Origin: Tannerellaceae bacterium
GTDB taxonomy: Bacteria > Bacteroidota > Bacteroidia > Bacteroidales > Tannerellaceae
DNA: 44,961 nt
NCBI GenBank assembly: GCA_031284375.1
Contig: JAISZY010000201.1
Span: 1-44,961 of the forward strand
Direction: 5' to 3'
In this document: one piece after another, positions 1 to 8,900 of the stretch
Layout of the letters: every line of letters starts with the position of its first letter
How positions within the stretch are numbered: the stretch's first letter is position 1
Made by a program: the position numbers and the translations under genes
The notes under the pieces: model-generated
Told to the model about the DNA's origin: nothing
What the model saw: the letters and a program-made list of their open reading frames with translations, nothing else
Database searches by the model: none

Positions 1-2465
1 GGGATTTCCATTCCCGAATTGATGATGCCATCTTCATAAATTTTTAGGATTTCCTGCTGCGTGGGCGAATAGGGGCGAACATTTTCCATATCGGCATCAT
101 TTTGCAACTCTGCAAGCAATGCCTTTATGCGAAGACTTGTATTTTCGTTTTCCAACACTTGATTGGTTATTTTTCTTCTGTCTTCCGCATTGTTTTTCAT
201 TTCACGCCCCAATTCAACATGAATTTCACTAAAAAAATCTTTCTCACCATTTCCGTACTGCCGCCAAATATCTCTAACCACACGAAGCGTTTCCAAAACT
301 ACCTGTTCGACAATCGGATTACGCAATGAATGTTGCTTGAAATCTTCCAAATATTTTTCCAAATCGGCAACCGAATTCCATTTGTCGGTTGTGCCGGCTT
401 CGGAATGACGATCATATACAATATACTGAGCAAGCCACAATTGTAAGCCTTGAAAATCATTCTCGCCTGTCAAATGAATGGCCTTTTCGCGAACACGGTT
501 TTTGATTTTTTCATCATATTCACTGCTAAGGATTTTGGAAATCCTGTCTTTCGTTTTTGTATCTATGGCATCCCAATTCCAGTATTTCCCCAAACGCATC
601 AAAGGCAACAACTTTTTAATCGCTTTTTCCGAAAAAGAGCTGTATTCGCTTTTGAACGGTGGAAATTTTCTGAAATTCTCCACAAAAGACTTTTCGTCTA
701 ATTTGTATTTCCCGGCAAAAGATTTTAATGCCTTTTCAAACTCAACTTTATCGGTTACGGAATAGATAATATGCCACAAATTTTGTTCTACTTCGGGCGT
801 CAGGAAACCGGCGGGAAGATTTTCTACCTTTTCCAGTCTTCGTCTGATTTCATAACCAGTTTCATTACAGGGATAATTTTTCGATTTTTCATCCTCTTTG
901 TCCTTCGAATCATCAAACACGTAATTCCAACGGTATTTCGCAACTTCATTATTTAAAGCTTTCCCTTTCAAGCCTTGCAAAATAAAAAAATACTGAAGAA
1001 TATCCTTGTGATTGACTTCTTTCTTTTGCATCAAAAACCCGAATAATTTTTCCCAATCTTCCCTGCTGTTCAGAAATTGAGCAGTAATGTCCGTATCATC
1101 GTCTTTCTTATAAATTTTCAGGTTGAATAACCATTGCCACACACGAAATTCCTGATACAGCGGATTCGACTTCGGCGTGACTTTCAAATATTCCATTATG
1201 TCATTGCCTTCCTTGTCTTTATATTTTCTAAATTCCAACGGACAATTTCCAATAGTTGATTTTTGGCTTCGTAACGGGCGTTGATAGAAAATAATATCTT
1301 CTACGAACAAATGAACAAAATCCCTTTTGCTCAAAACAAGTTGATGCGCTTCATTATTTTTATACAATTCGCGAACACAATCGTTGTATAAATCTTCGCT
1401 GAACAAATCCGGCTGCAATTCTACCTGCTTTTCAAGAATCTTTTTCAATTCATCCTTATAAAATTTGCGTTCAATCGTGCGTACGAACTTTCCGCGTATT
1501 TTCCGACTTGGGTTCTGCAACAAGGCCCCATAAATATATGTTCCGACAGTTTGATTGGATTGTTCAATATCCGCCTCGGTTTTCTTTTTCAACAGAGTCC
1601 AGTCACCTTCGCCGGGAGCGCGAAATGAACGCCTTTCATTACTTTCCTTATCGGTTTTTACTGTGCCATCATCGTTCAAATCGGTAGTAACGATGAAATC
1701 CCGAACTTTATCTTTCCAGTCATCCAAAGGAATCTTGCTGGAACGACGATAAATCCATCCGTTTTCCAAATGCAATGAATACCAGATTTCTCCTCTGCCG
1801 TTGGGTTTTTCGTCTGCAACAACATCAACAATTTTCAATGAATGATATTCAACCAATTTGTCAGAATTTTCTTCTTCCTCTCCACGCAACTGATAATACC
1901 CGCGTTTTTGATTAAAATTTAAAAGAATCCATGCCAATTCTTCTTTTGCTATTTTTTGTTGTAAGGCTTTTTTGCGCAAGTAGTAGATTGTCCAGTCGTA
2001 GGGGACTTTTTTATTATCAATCAACAGTTGCGGTTGGTTTTCGGCAAAATCGGCCAACATTTCGTTGAAAGATTCCTGAAACAAAAATTCTAATTCGTCG
2101 TCCGCTGTCTTTCTCCAAGGTAACTTTGGCTCGGTATCCTGCACAAATTTGCCCAAGCGTTTTTCAAAATCAATGTATTGTTCATAGTGTTTAGGGAGGA
2201 ATCCCAACACGTGCAGCACTCGATGCAGCCGTTCGCGCCGGAGCAAATGCCGTTCGCGCAACCTTCTCGTTCCGCGGAAGCCAGTTCTTTCGGCCGTCTG
2301 GGAAATCGAATTTCCTGCGTCGAAATTTCCCAAAATATCTTGACTCATAGGAATGATGCGACTTCCCGCAGCATCTATCCGCATCACTTGATCTTCTTTG
2401 TCCTTGTCAACCAACGCCCATCCGATGCTGTTCGTCCCCAAATCCAATCCTAATATTCTTTTCAT
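1..2465 (-). CDS. cas9: Type II-C-like CRISPR nuclease Cas9, N-terminal part (cut by window edge)
   Basis: Reading the minus strand from the ATG at 2465-2463 gives 821 uninterrupted codons before the window ends. RuvC-I is ILGLDLGTNSIGWALV, with the catalytic Asp at residue 8. An arginine-rich bridge helix (RGTRRLRERHLLRRERLHR) covers about residues 62-82. A REC-like middle follows, then RuvC-II EIHVELGREMK with the catalytic Glu at residue 751. The HNH, RuvC-III and PAM-interacting parts would lie beyond position 1. Cas9 is the RNA-guided double-strand nuclease of type II CRISPR, guided by crRNA and tracrRNA. The RuvC-II position suggests a protein of about 1400 residues or more, as in Bacteroidetes Cas9. 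A minus-strand -7 box (TAACTTTG, 2498-2491) lies just upstream, and a tracrRNA is divergent. cas1, cas2 and the array are not in the window. The II-C subtype is inferred from the tracrRNA and sequence style. Confidence 0.95.
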   Translation of the reverse strand, partial: MKRILGLDLGTNSIGWALVDKDKEDQVMRIDAAGSRIIPMSQDILGNFDAGNSISQTAERTGFRGTRRLRERHLLRRERLHRVLHVLGFLPKHYEQYIDFEKRLGKFVQDTEPKLPWRKTADDELEFLFQESFNEMLADFAENQPQLLIDNKKVPYDWTIYYLRKKALQQKIAKEELAWILLNFNQKRGYYQLRGEEEENSDKLVEYHSLKIVDVVADEKPNGRGEIWYSLHLENGWIYRRSSKIPLDDWKDKVRDFIVTTDLNDDGTVKTDKESNERRSFRAPGEGDWTLLKKKTEADIEQSNQTVGTYIYGALLQNPSRKIRGKFVRTIERKFYKDELKKILEKQVELQPDLFSEDLYNDCVRELYKNNEAHQLVLSKRDFVHLFVEDIIFYQRPLRSQKSTIGNCPLEFRKYKDKEGNDIMEYLKVTPKSNPLYQEFRVWQWLFNLKIYKKDDDTDITAQFLNSREDWEKLFGFLMQKKEVNHKDILQYFFILQGLKGKALNNEVAKYRWNYVFDDSKDKEDEKSKNYPCNETGYEIRRRLEKVENLPAGFLTPEVEQNLWHIIYSVTDKVEFEKALKSFAGKYKLDEKSFVENFRKFPPFKSEYSSFSEKAIKKLLPLMRLGKYWNWDAIDTKTKDRISKILSSEYDEKIKNRVREKAIHLTGENDFQGLQLWLAQYIVYDRHSEAGTTDKWNSVADLEKYLEDFKQHSLRNPIVEQVVLETLRVVRDIWRQYGNGEKDFFSEIHVELGREMKNNAEDRRKITNQVLENENTSLRIKALLAELQNDADMENVRPYSPTQQEILKIYEDGIINSGMEI

Positions 2466-2490
2466 TTCCTATTTATGATTTCTTTTTTGG

Positions 2491-2498
2491 CAAAGTTA
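2491..2498 (-). promoter_or_regulatory. Putative cas9 promoter -7 box
   Basis: On the minus strand this reads TAACTTTG, a full match to the Bacteroidetes -7 consensus TAnnTTTG. It lies about 26 bp upstream of the cas9 ATG and implies a very short leader of about 20 nt. No good -33 TTTG is visible at the usual distance. The box sits inside the -33 side of the divergent tracrRNA promoter, so the two promoters share DNA and may interfere with each other. Confidence 0.5.
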
Positions 2499-2505
2499 CT
2501 TTTTT

Positions 2506-2536
2506 TTTGCTTTTTTTGAAAAAACATCTATCTTTG
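2506..2536 (+). promoter_or_regulatory. tracrRNA promoter (TTTG-N19-TATCTTTG)
   Basis: A -33 TTTG at 2506-2509 and a -7 TATCTTTG at 2529-2536 are separated by 19 bp, the standard Bacteroidetes sigma-ABfr spacing. Transcription should start near 2543, just before the anti-repeat. This placement, a strong promoter immediately before the anti-repeat, supports the tracrRNA call. Confidence 0.75.
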
Positions 2537-2542
2537 CTGCAC

Positions 2543-2640
2543 AAATTTTGACTGCAATTCACAATAAGGATTATTCCGTTGTGAAAATTATTAAAGGCGG
2601 GAATAACAATCTCGCCTTTAATGATGGGTTAGCAACTCAT
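2543..2640 (+). ncRNA. tracrRNA of the type II CRISPR system
   Basis: The anti-repeat includes GCAATTCACAATAAGG at 2554-2569. CACAATAAGG followed by TTCCGTTGTG is the form seen in II-C tracrRNAs; the Neisseria tracrRNA has the same ACAATAAGG junction. A 9-bp stem follows (2593-2601 with 2611-2619, AAAGGCGGG/CTCGCCTTT with one G-U pair), then a second hairpin (2624-2630 with 2634-2640). Either may act as the 3' structure, and the exact 3' end is uncertain because no clear T-run follows. The RNA pairs with the crRNA repeat and loads Cas9. The anti-repeat predicts a repeat starting GTTGTGAATTGC. It is transcribed divergently from cas9, 5' of it. Confidence 0.82.
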
Positions 2641-2676
2641 ATCACGCAGAAAGAAAAAAACATTAACTTTAGTGGG

Positions 2677-2925
2677 ATGAAAAAAGAAATGGATTTATAC
2701 AGCATTATCTGCTGAGCCGTTTCGGACAGGTTAGTGCGACCGGCTTGTCAAATTTGTTAGACGGCGCCTTGTCGCACGACAAAATAAGCCGCTTGTTTTC
2801 GGGAAACGAATTTAGTCCGATGGATTTATAGTCCTTCGTACGAAAATACGAAACGGAAGAGGCTTGCCTGACTTTCGATGACATGACAATCGGCAAACCC
2901 TGCATGAATGAAAACAACCCTTATC
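2677..2925 (+). pseudogene. Decayed DDE transposase, N-terminal remnant (IS4/IS701-like)
   Basis: The start reads MKKEMDLY (ATG 2677) and then shifts frame near 2701. It continues as HYLLSRFGQVSATGLSNLLDG, then ALSHDKISRLFSG, and an in-frame TAG follows SPMDL near 2830. The same frame goes on to CLTFDDMTIGKPCMNEN. The pattern FGQ-ATGLS-LLDG-SHDK-RLFSG followed by FDD is typical of the start of IS4/IS701-like transposases common in Bacteroidetes, as I remember the family. The segment between the start and the FDD block is shorter than expected, so there is an internal deletion as well as a frameshift and a stop. The remnant ends where copy A of the long repeat begins. It is certainly not functional; family assignment is moderate. 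Confidence 0.65.
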
Positions 2926-3700
2926 GGTTAATTCTTTTTTTTGAGGTGCTATTGTCCAAAACCACTACAATCCGTGTTTTTGTTTCCTTTATGATGCCGT
3001 CTCAAAAGTTCATTCACCGGAGAAAAGCGGAGTTTGGGTTTCGGTGAGTTCACTTATCTCCTACTCCGACAATGGTTTGATAATTAGCGAACTGTCTTTT
3101 ATGTTAATAAATGTTTGAATTCGCGTATTAAAGTAAAATACCGTCAAAGTATATACATAATGATAGTATAAATAAGATTCACATATCATTTCGTAAATGC
3201 AATTTACCGTTAATTTTTCCACATTTACTATTTTATTAAAATGATTCTACACCTTTTGGTAATTTGATGCAGATGTTTCCGGAAAAACATTGCCATGTCT
3301 TCCGGGAGTCATTACCATGTCTTCGGAGAGTCATTGTAATGATTCCCGGAAGACATGGTAATGATTCTCCGAAGACATGGTAATGAAAATTTGAGAACAT
3401 GGTGAGTTATGAAAATTTCACCTATATGCAACGTTTTTTATGAAGCCAAATGGGTCATTGAGTGCATTTAGGGGAAATATCATATTGCGTCAGTTATACA
3501 TAAATGTATACCTTGTTGTTGTTTCTTCCGATATCTATATATCTTAAGGATGGTTATATTCCACTATATACAGCATTTTGTGTTTTTTAAACCCTAAAAT
3601 CCAGGCGTTTTTGAAGATTTCCGGAGGGTTGGAGCGGCAAAAAACGATTTTTTCCGTTACCAAATCTGACAAATTGATAGTTTTGACCAAATGTAGAAAG
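2926..3700. repeat. Long dispersed non-coding repeat, copy A
   Basis: This segment matches 37476-38231 from GGTTAATTCTTTTTT at the left to AAATGTAGAAAG at the right, in the same orientation. The last part is the best conserved: 3590-3680 and 38122-38212 differ at only 4 of 91 gap-free positions. The left and middle parts are recognisable but more diverged, with small indels; for example, 2992-3010 has extra bases compared with copy B. No credible ORF spans it. It contains a palindrome array, annotated separately. No terminal inverted repeats were found. It lies between a transposase remnant and an ECF sigma gene. It could be a non-autonomous mobile element, a recombination sequence or a conserved RNA/regulatory region; its function is unknown. 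Confidence 0.88.
3288..3385. repeat. 22-bp-period palindrome array A with interleaved inverted spacers
   Basis: Five 10-bp elements of the form CATTRYMATG or its complement are centred at 3292.5, 3314.5, 3336.5, 3358.5 and 3380.5, exactly 22 bp apart. The four 12-bp spacers pair in an interleaved way. Spacer 1 (TCTTCCGGGAGT) is the reverse complement of spacer 3 with one mismatch, and spacer 2 (TCTTCGGAGAGT) is the reverse complement of spacer 4 with one mismatch. Two long stems of about 32 nt are therefore possible but overlap, so they exclude each other or form a knot. It lies in the middle of long repeat copy A. Confidence 0.85.
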
Positions 3701-4106
3701 AGAGAGGACAGGGCGCATTTCAAATTGTAGCAAAACCGACTTATTGTAGTCGTCATCTTTGCAAAGGCGAAGTCCGGAGCGCTCCGGATTCCTCCACGCA
3801 CTATGGATTGCTTCATTTTGTTCGTAAATGACGAAACGTGTTATTGTCCGGATGGAAAACCTTTATTCTGATAATTGATAAATCAAACCTGCCTCGAAAG
3901 AATCCGGACAAAACTTTTGCCTTTCTCTTAATGGTTGATCTATGTTAAAATCATTGGACTGATTATATCGAACTCAGGTTAAAACGACTCGGAGTGGAAT
4001 TGCTTAATGGGGCGACAATTTGAAATTCACCCATTAAGAAAGAGGAATTTGCGATAATCCGGCTTTTTCACTAATATTGTTGTGTTTTCCGATAGAGTAA
4101 TATAGA
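3701..4106. other. Intergenic region between long repeat A and the ECF sigma gene
   Basis: No gene is visible. The region holds a perfect 16-bp palindrome, TCCGGAGCGCTCCGGA, at 3773-3788. It also holds a 10-bp inverted repeat, TTGTCCGGAT at 3844-3853 and ATCCGGACAA at 3902-3911, 48 bp apart. The inverted repeat could be the ends of a tiny mobile-element remnant. The last 100 bp are AT-rich and should contain the sigma gene promoter, but I cannot name a clear -7 box. Confidence 0.5.
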
Positions 4107-4715
4107 ATGAAAGATGACCGCAAAACCATAAATTTGTTCAATGACAAAGAACAGCAAAGACTTGTCATACAGCTTAAAAAAGGCTCTTATGAAGCATTTG
4201 ACGTTTTATACAAAACTTATTTTGATTTATTGTACGGGTATGTGTTTCGTTTAACTCGCTCCCATAGTTCGACTCGGGAAACCGTACAAAATACATTTGT
4301 GAAGATCTGGCAAAACCGTGAATTACTGGATGCTAATCAATCCTTCAAAGCTTATCTTTTTAAAATAGCCCAAAACGATATTATAGATGGCTTACGCAAC
4401 CTTGTTAACAATCCTGTATTTGAAGATTATATTTCGTATTGCGAGCAGGAGAAAATGATAATCCATGCGGAGCAGGAATTTGATATCGAGATGTTTCACT
4501 TTTTATTAAACAAGGCTAAAAGAAAATTGTCTCCACGCCAGGCAGAAGTGTTTGAATTGATAAAAGAAGAAGGGTTTACTTCCAGAGAAGCAGCTCAAAA
4601 ATTATCTTTGCCGGAGCAGGTTATATACAACTACCTTTCCCAAGCTCTTTCCATATTAAGGAAGGAGTTGAAGCAGATAGCTCCCCTTTTTACTTTTTTT
4701 CTTATATGTTTTTAA
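4107..4715 (+). CDS. ECF RNA polymerase sigma factor (FecI-like)
   Basis: This 202-residue protein has the two-domain ECF layout. Region 2 lies around residues 30-75 (YKTYFDLLYGYVFRLTR, then VQNTFVKIWQNRELL), and a helix-turn-helix region 4 near residues 140-190 (LSPRQAEVFELI, then REAAQKLSLPEQVIYNYLSQAL). It should direct RNA polymerase to the promoter of the downstream uptake operon. A FecR-type anti-sigma gene follows after 75 bp, then susC with an STN domain, susD and a GH2 enzyme. This is the standard FecI-FecR-SusC trans-envelope signalling order of Bacteroidetes. The hydrophobic C-terminal tail (APLFTFFLICF) resembles other sigma factors of this subfamily. The coding sequence is AT-rich compared with the housekeeping genes downstream. 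Confidence 0.92.
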   Translation: MKDDRKTINLFNDKEQQRLVIQLKKGSYEAFDVLYKTYFDLLYGYVFRLTRSHSSTRETVQNTFVKIWQNRELLDANQSFKAYLFKIAQNDIIDGLRNLVNNPVFEDYISYCEQEKMIIHAEQEFDIEMFHFLLNKAKRKLSPRQAEVFELIKEEGFTSREAAQKLSLPEQVIYNYLSQALSILRKELKQIAPLFTFFLICF

Positions 4716-4790
4716 GCACATAAGTCCTACCGTTAGATATTCTTCTTTTGTGCGTATATACTAATACAATGTAATAATGCAAATCGAAAT

Positions 4791-5771
4791 ATGACAAGAA
4801 TAGAATTTAAAAAGCTCCTGCAAAAACAAATAGACGGTCAGCTTGATACGACGGATCTTCCTGCATTCCAAACGATTCTTCAAAAAGAAAACGAAGAAGA
4901 GTTGGAATCTACTGTCGAACAATTATGGAAAGAATATCAGGCAGACGGGAAACGCCATTCTTCTTTCAATACTATCCGAAACCAGCTATGCCATGTGATA
5001 TATAAAGAAAAAAGAAGAATATTTTATCGAAATACGATTCGGTATGCGGCTGTTATCCTCTTACCACTCCTTATGATGTTCAGTGTTTATCATTTCACAC
5101 GAACAAATACGATCAAAGAATTTACGTTGTACGAATATATTATAGAAACGGCATCCGGTGAACGTTCGCGTGTGATTTTACCCGATGGTACAAAAGTATT
5201 GATCAGCTATAATTCCCGCTTAAGTTATCCGGCCTCATTCGGTAAACAGACGAGGGAAATTCGCTTAACAGGGGAAGCCTTTTTTGAAGTATCCCCAAAC
5301 AGAGAATTGCCTTTTATTGTTCAGTCGGACGAGGCGAAAATAAAGGTTTTGGGGACGATGTTTAATGTCTATGCCTACCTTGACGAACCATTTTTTGAAG
5401 TTTCCCTGCAAACAGGAAGTTTGGAGGTTACCGGCAACAGATTTCCGGAAACTTCCATACTCCTGAAAAACAATGAGAAAGCAAAGATGAATTATAAAGA
5501 TGGTATATTAATGAAAAAACAAACCGACCTGCGTATGGAAACCGCTTGGATGCGTGGAGACTTATATTTTCGTTCAGAGTCCCTTCTTCAAATATTTCAT
5601 AAAATGGAACGATTTTATGGAGTAAATATTCGCTATACAGGAGAGTTGCCTTCAGAAACTTTTACGGGAGGATATCGTGAAACAGATATTGTAAAAGTCC
5701 TAAGCAACCTGCAGGAACACTATACATTTAGTTATGAGAAAAACGGCAATAAGCTGTATATTAAATTTTAA
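4791..5771 (+). CDS. FecR-family anti-sigma factor with DUF4974 domain
   Basis: The protein has 326 residues. A cytoplasmic N-terminal part of about 80 residues should bind the sigma factor. One membrane segment follows (about 84-102, YAAVILLPLLMMFSVYHF). The periplasmic FecR domain has SGERSRVILPDGTKVLI and the LTGEAFFEVSPN and VLGTMFNVYAY blocks. A C-terminal DUF4974 domain (MRGDLYFRSESLLQIFHKME, then FTGGYRETDIVKVLSNL) completes it. It should hold the upstream sigma factor inactive and release it when the STN domain of the neighbouring SusC reports bound substrate. Gene order and domain order are both typical. Confidence 0.93.
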   Translation: MTRIEFKKLLQKQIDGQLDTTDLPAFQTILQKENEEELESTVEQLWKEYQADGKRHSSFNTIRNQLCHVIYKEKRRIFYRNTIRYAAVILLPLLMMFSVYHFTRTNTIKEFTLYEYIIETASGERSRVILPDGTKVLISYNSRLSYPASFGKQTREIRLTGEAFFEVSPNRELPFIVQSDEAKIKVLGTMFNVYAYLDEPFFEVSLQTGSLEVTGNRFPETSILLKNNEKAKMNYKDGILMKKQTDLRMETAWMRGDLYFRSESLLQIFHKMERFYGVNIRYTGELPSETFTGGYRETDIVKVLSNLQEHYTFSYEKNGNKLYIKF

Positions 5772-5822
5772 TTTCACAAAGTAACATCAGAAAAACATCA
5801 TTATGGACAGTTCTTAAAAAAA

Positions 5823-5856
5823 CAGGCCGGAGAATTAGAGTGACTCTCCGGGCCTG
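5823..5856 (+). promoter_or_regulatory. Leader hairpin upstream of susC
   Basis: CAGGCC (5823-5828) pairs with GGCCTG (5851-5856) and GGAGA (5829-5833) with TCTCC (5845-5849). This gives an 11-bp stem with one bulged G at 5850 and an 11-nt loop. No T-run follows, so it is more likely an attenuator, processing or mRNA-stability element separating fecR from the highly expressed susC than a simple terminator. A similar hairpin lies before the second susC (43928-43965). Confidence 0.6.
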
Positions 5857-5936
5857 ACAGAAATCAACAGTTTTAACAAAAGCATCTTATTAAGGGTAAG
5901 ATGCAAGTCAAAAACCATTTCAAACATTTTTATTTT

Positions 5937-8900
5937 ATGAAAATACAAACAATTTCAAGCCGTAAATGTAGGAATTTACGGCCAATAGTAATCATTTTGT
6001 TCGCCTTTTTTCTACACATACCCCTGTTATGGTCTCAGACAGACAACCTTTCTTTTTCCATTCGTAATGCAAACCTGCGGGAAGTACTGGATCTAATCGA
6101 ATCGAAAAGTCAGGTAATGTTTTCTTACAAGGATGTTACGTTAGATAATCGTAAAGACATCACATTAACCGTTAGTAATGAACGTGTCGAATCCGTATTA
6201 GATAAAGTACTATCTTCCAAAGGCCTGTCCTATATAAAAACAGGTAATACTTTCGCTATTAAACCAAAGGTTGTAGTCCTGGCAACTATTAACAAACCGG
6301 AAAAGAGAATAACCGGAAAAGTTACCGACGACCAGAGTGAACCCATTATCGGAGCCAATGTAGTAGAAAAAGGAACAACCAACGGCACCATTACGGATAT
6401 GGATGGGAAATTCTCGCTGAATGTGGCCGACAATGCTGTTTTGCAAATTACCTTTATCGGGTATGTATCGCAGGAAATCGGAGTATCAACCGAGTCCGGG
6501 AATGTCCCGTTAACGATCAGATTGTTGGAAAACACGCAAGTCATGGAAGAAATAGTGGTAGTGGGATATGGAACACAACGAAAAGCAGACCTTACGGGAG
6601 CCGTTGCCAATGTATCGACGAGCAATTTGAATGTGGAAAGTAACAGTTCCATCATGAATCTTCTGCAAGGAAAGATGGCCGGTATCCAGATTGTTTCGAG
6701 CGGAGGTGAACCCGGAGCCGGAAGCCGTATTATGATTCGCGGTATAGGCACCTTCAACAATGCCGACCCGCTGTATGTAGTGGACGGCATGTATATGGAC
6801 AATATCGACCATTTGAATCCAAGGGATATAGAACGCATTGATGTATTGAAGGATGCGTCTTCCGCAGCTATTTACGGTTCCCGAGCTGCCAATGGCGTGG
6901 TGCTGGTCACGACGAAAAGCGGAGGCAATACGAATGGAGTCGTTCAAATAGATGTCTCGGCCAATCTTGGTATAATTACGCCCATGAAGTATGTAGGAAT
7001 ATTGAATGCCGATCAATGGGCGGATGTTTCTACACGTGCACGTCAAGCGGCAGGCCTCATACCCTACGAAATGGCCGTTGACATACAGGGCCGAACCGAC
7101 TGGCAGGACGAAATATTGAATCCGGCATTGATGCAGAACTACAATACGACCCTGAAAGGCGGACGGGACAATTATACGTATTACACTACGTTGGGCTATC
7201 TGAATCAGGAAGGAACCTATCTCGACACCTATTATGAACGGTTTAACGCTCAGTATAAATCACAATACAAAAATAACCGTTTTACGTTCGGCAACAACAT
7301 CTTCCTTGCAATGGAAAACAGAAAATTCCCCAATAATGCAAATGGCCGTGGAGGTAGCGCCGTTGCGTTGGCTCTATTGTCTATTCCCACTCTTCCAATC
7401 TACAATCCGAGCAATAAAGGCGGTTATGCAGGGCCTATCGGCGATGTGGCAAATCTCGCCAATCCGGTGGGTGCACAAAAACTACAAAAACGATTAGGTG
7501 ATAATTATATGGCAAACGTTAATTTATATGCCATGCTCGACCTGCCTTTCAGTTTGCAGTATAAATTGAATGTAAATGGCAATTTCAGATTGAGCCATTC
7601 ATTGATGAATCGTCCTACCTTCGATATGGGACAAGCTTCCGAACCGCAATCTGTACATTCGGAGTCAAATTCGATCTATCGTTCGTATTTGGTAGAGAAT
7701 CTGCTGACGTTAGACCGGACATTCGGATTGCATAAAGTGAATGCATTGGCCGGATATACGTTTCAATACAATTCTACCCGCGGCCTTGGCGGAGATGGCC
7801 GAAACATACCTGAAGGAATATATGTTTTGGGCGCAGTGACAACCGACAAGAACGTTTCCGGAAGTTTGTACGAAAATACAATGACCTCCGTGATTGCTCG
7901 TGCATTTTATTCGTACGACAATCGTTACCTGCTTACGTTATCCTTCCGCAGGGACGGTTCTTCGCGTTTTTCGTCTACAACCCGATATGGGAATTTCCCT
8001 TCCGTTTCGGCCGGATGGAATGTGGCCGAAGAGAAATTCTGGACGCGCCCTGCATGGTTGGATCAACTGAAAATAAGAGCGGGTTACGGTGTATTGGGTA
8101 ATCAGGAAGTAGGCGATTATCGTTTTCTCAGTACGATAACAGGTAATGTCAATTACGTATCGAACAATTCGCTTTGGACAGGAAGTTTCCCAAAAAACTT
8201 TGCCTCTCCCGATATTCGTTGGGAAAGTACGGCAATGACGAATGTGGGTATGGATTTGGCGCTGCTTGGAGGTCGTTTGTCGTCCTCTATCGAGTATTAT
8301 AACAAGATGACAAAAGATATTTTGCTGGAAGTACCCATTCCTATTTCAACCGGAGGGGCAAATAGTCCTCTGGTGAATGCCGGACATATTCAAAACAAAG
8401 GATTTGAAATTACATTGGGATGGCAAGAGCGTACGAAAAACAATTTTACCTATTCATTCAATCTAACGGCAGCTACGGTAAGTAATGAAGTAACGCGAAT
8501 GGGTGTAACGGGCGACGAAGTGCTTTGGGGAGGATATGCCAGTTTCCATGGAACCAATACGACCAAATCGCTGGTAGGCTATCCCATTGGAGGTTTCTGG
8601 CTGGTAAAAACCGACGGATTGTTTCAAACCGAAGAGGAAGTCAATGCTTACAGAACGGCAGGCGGCTTGATACAGCCAAACGCCAAGCCGGGCGACATAC
8701 GATTTATAGATGCCAATGGAGATGGTGCGATTAACGAAAACGACAGGGTATATTGCGGAAGTCCGTTTCCGGATGCGAATTTCGGGTTAAACATGGATTT
8801 CGGTTATAAAGGGATTGATTTGGTAATAGGCTTTGACGCCGTTGTAGGAAATAAAATTTACAATGCACTGCGTACCGACTTGGAAAATGTATCCAACGGT

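Noticed and set aside
3544-3816. 90-residue minus-strand ORF
   Set aside because: It spans the conserved end of long repeat A; the corresponding frame in copy B is not preserved as a protein.
5901-5936. Upstream SusC start adding 12 residues
   Set aside because: It is possible, but the context and hairpin spacing at 5937 match the other susC in this window better.
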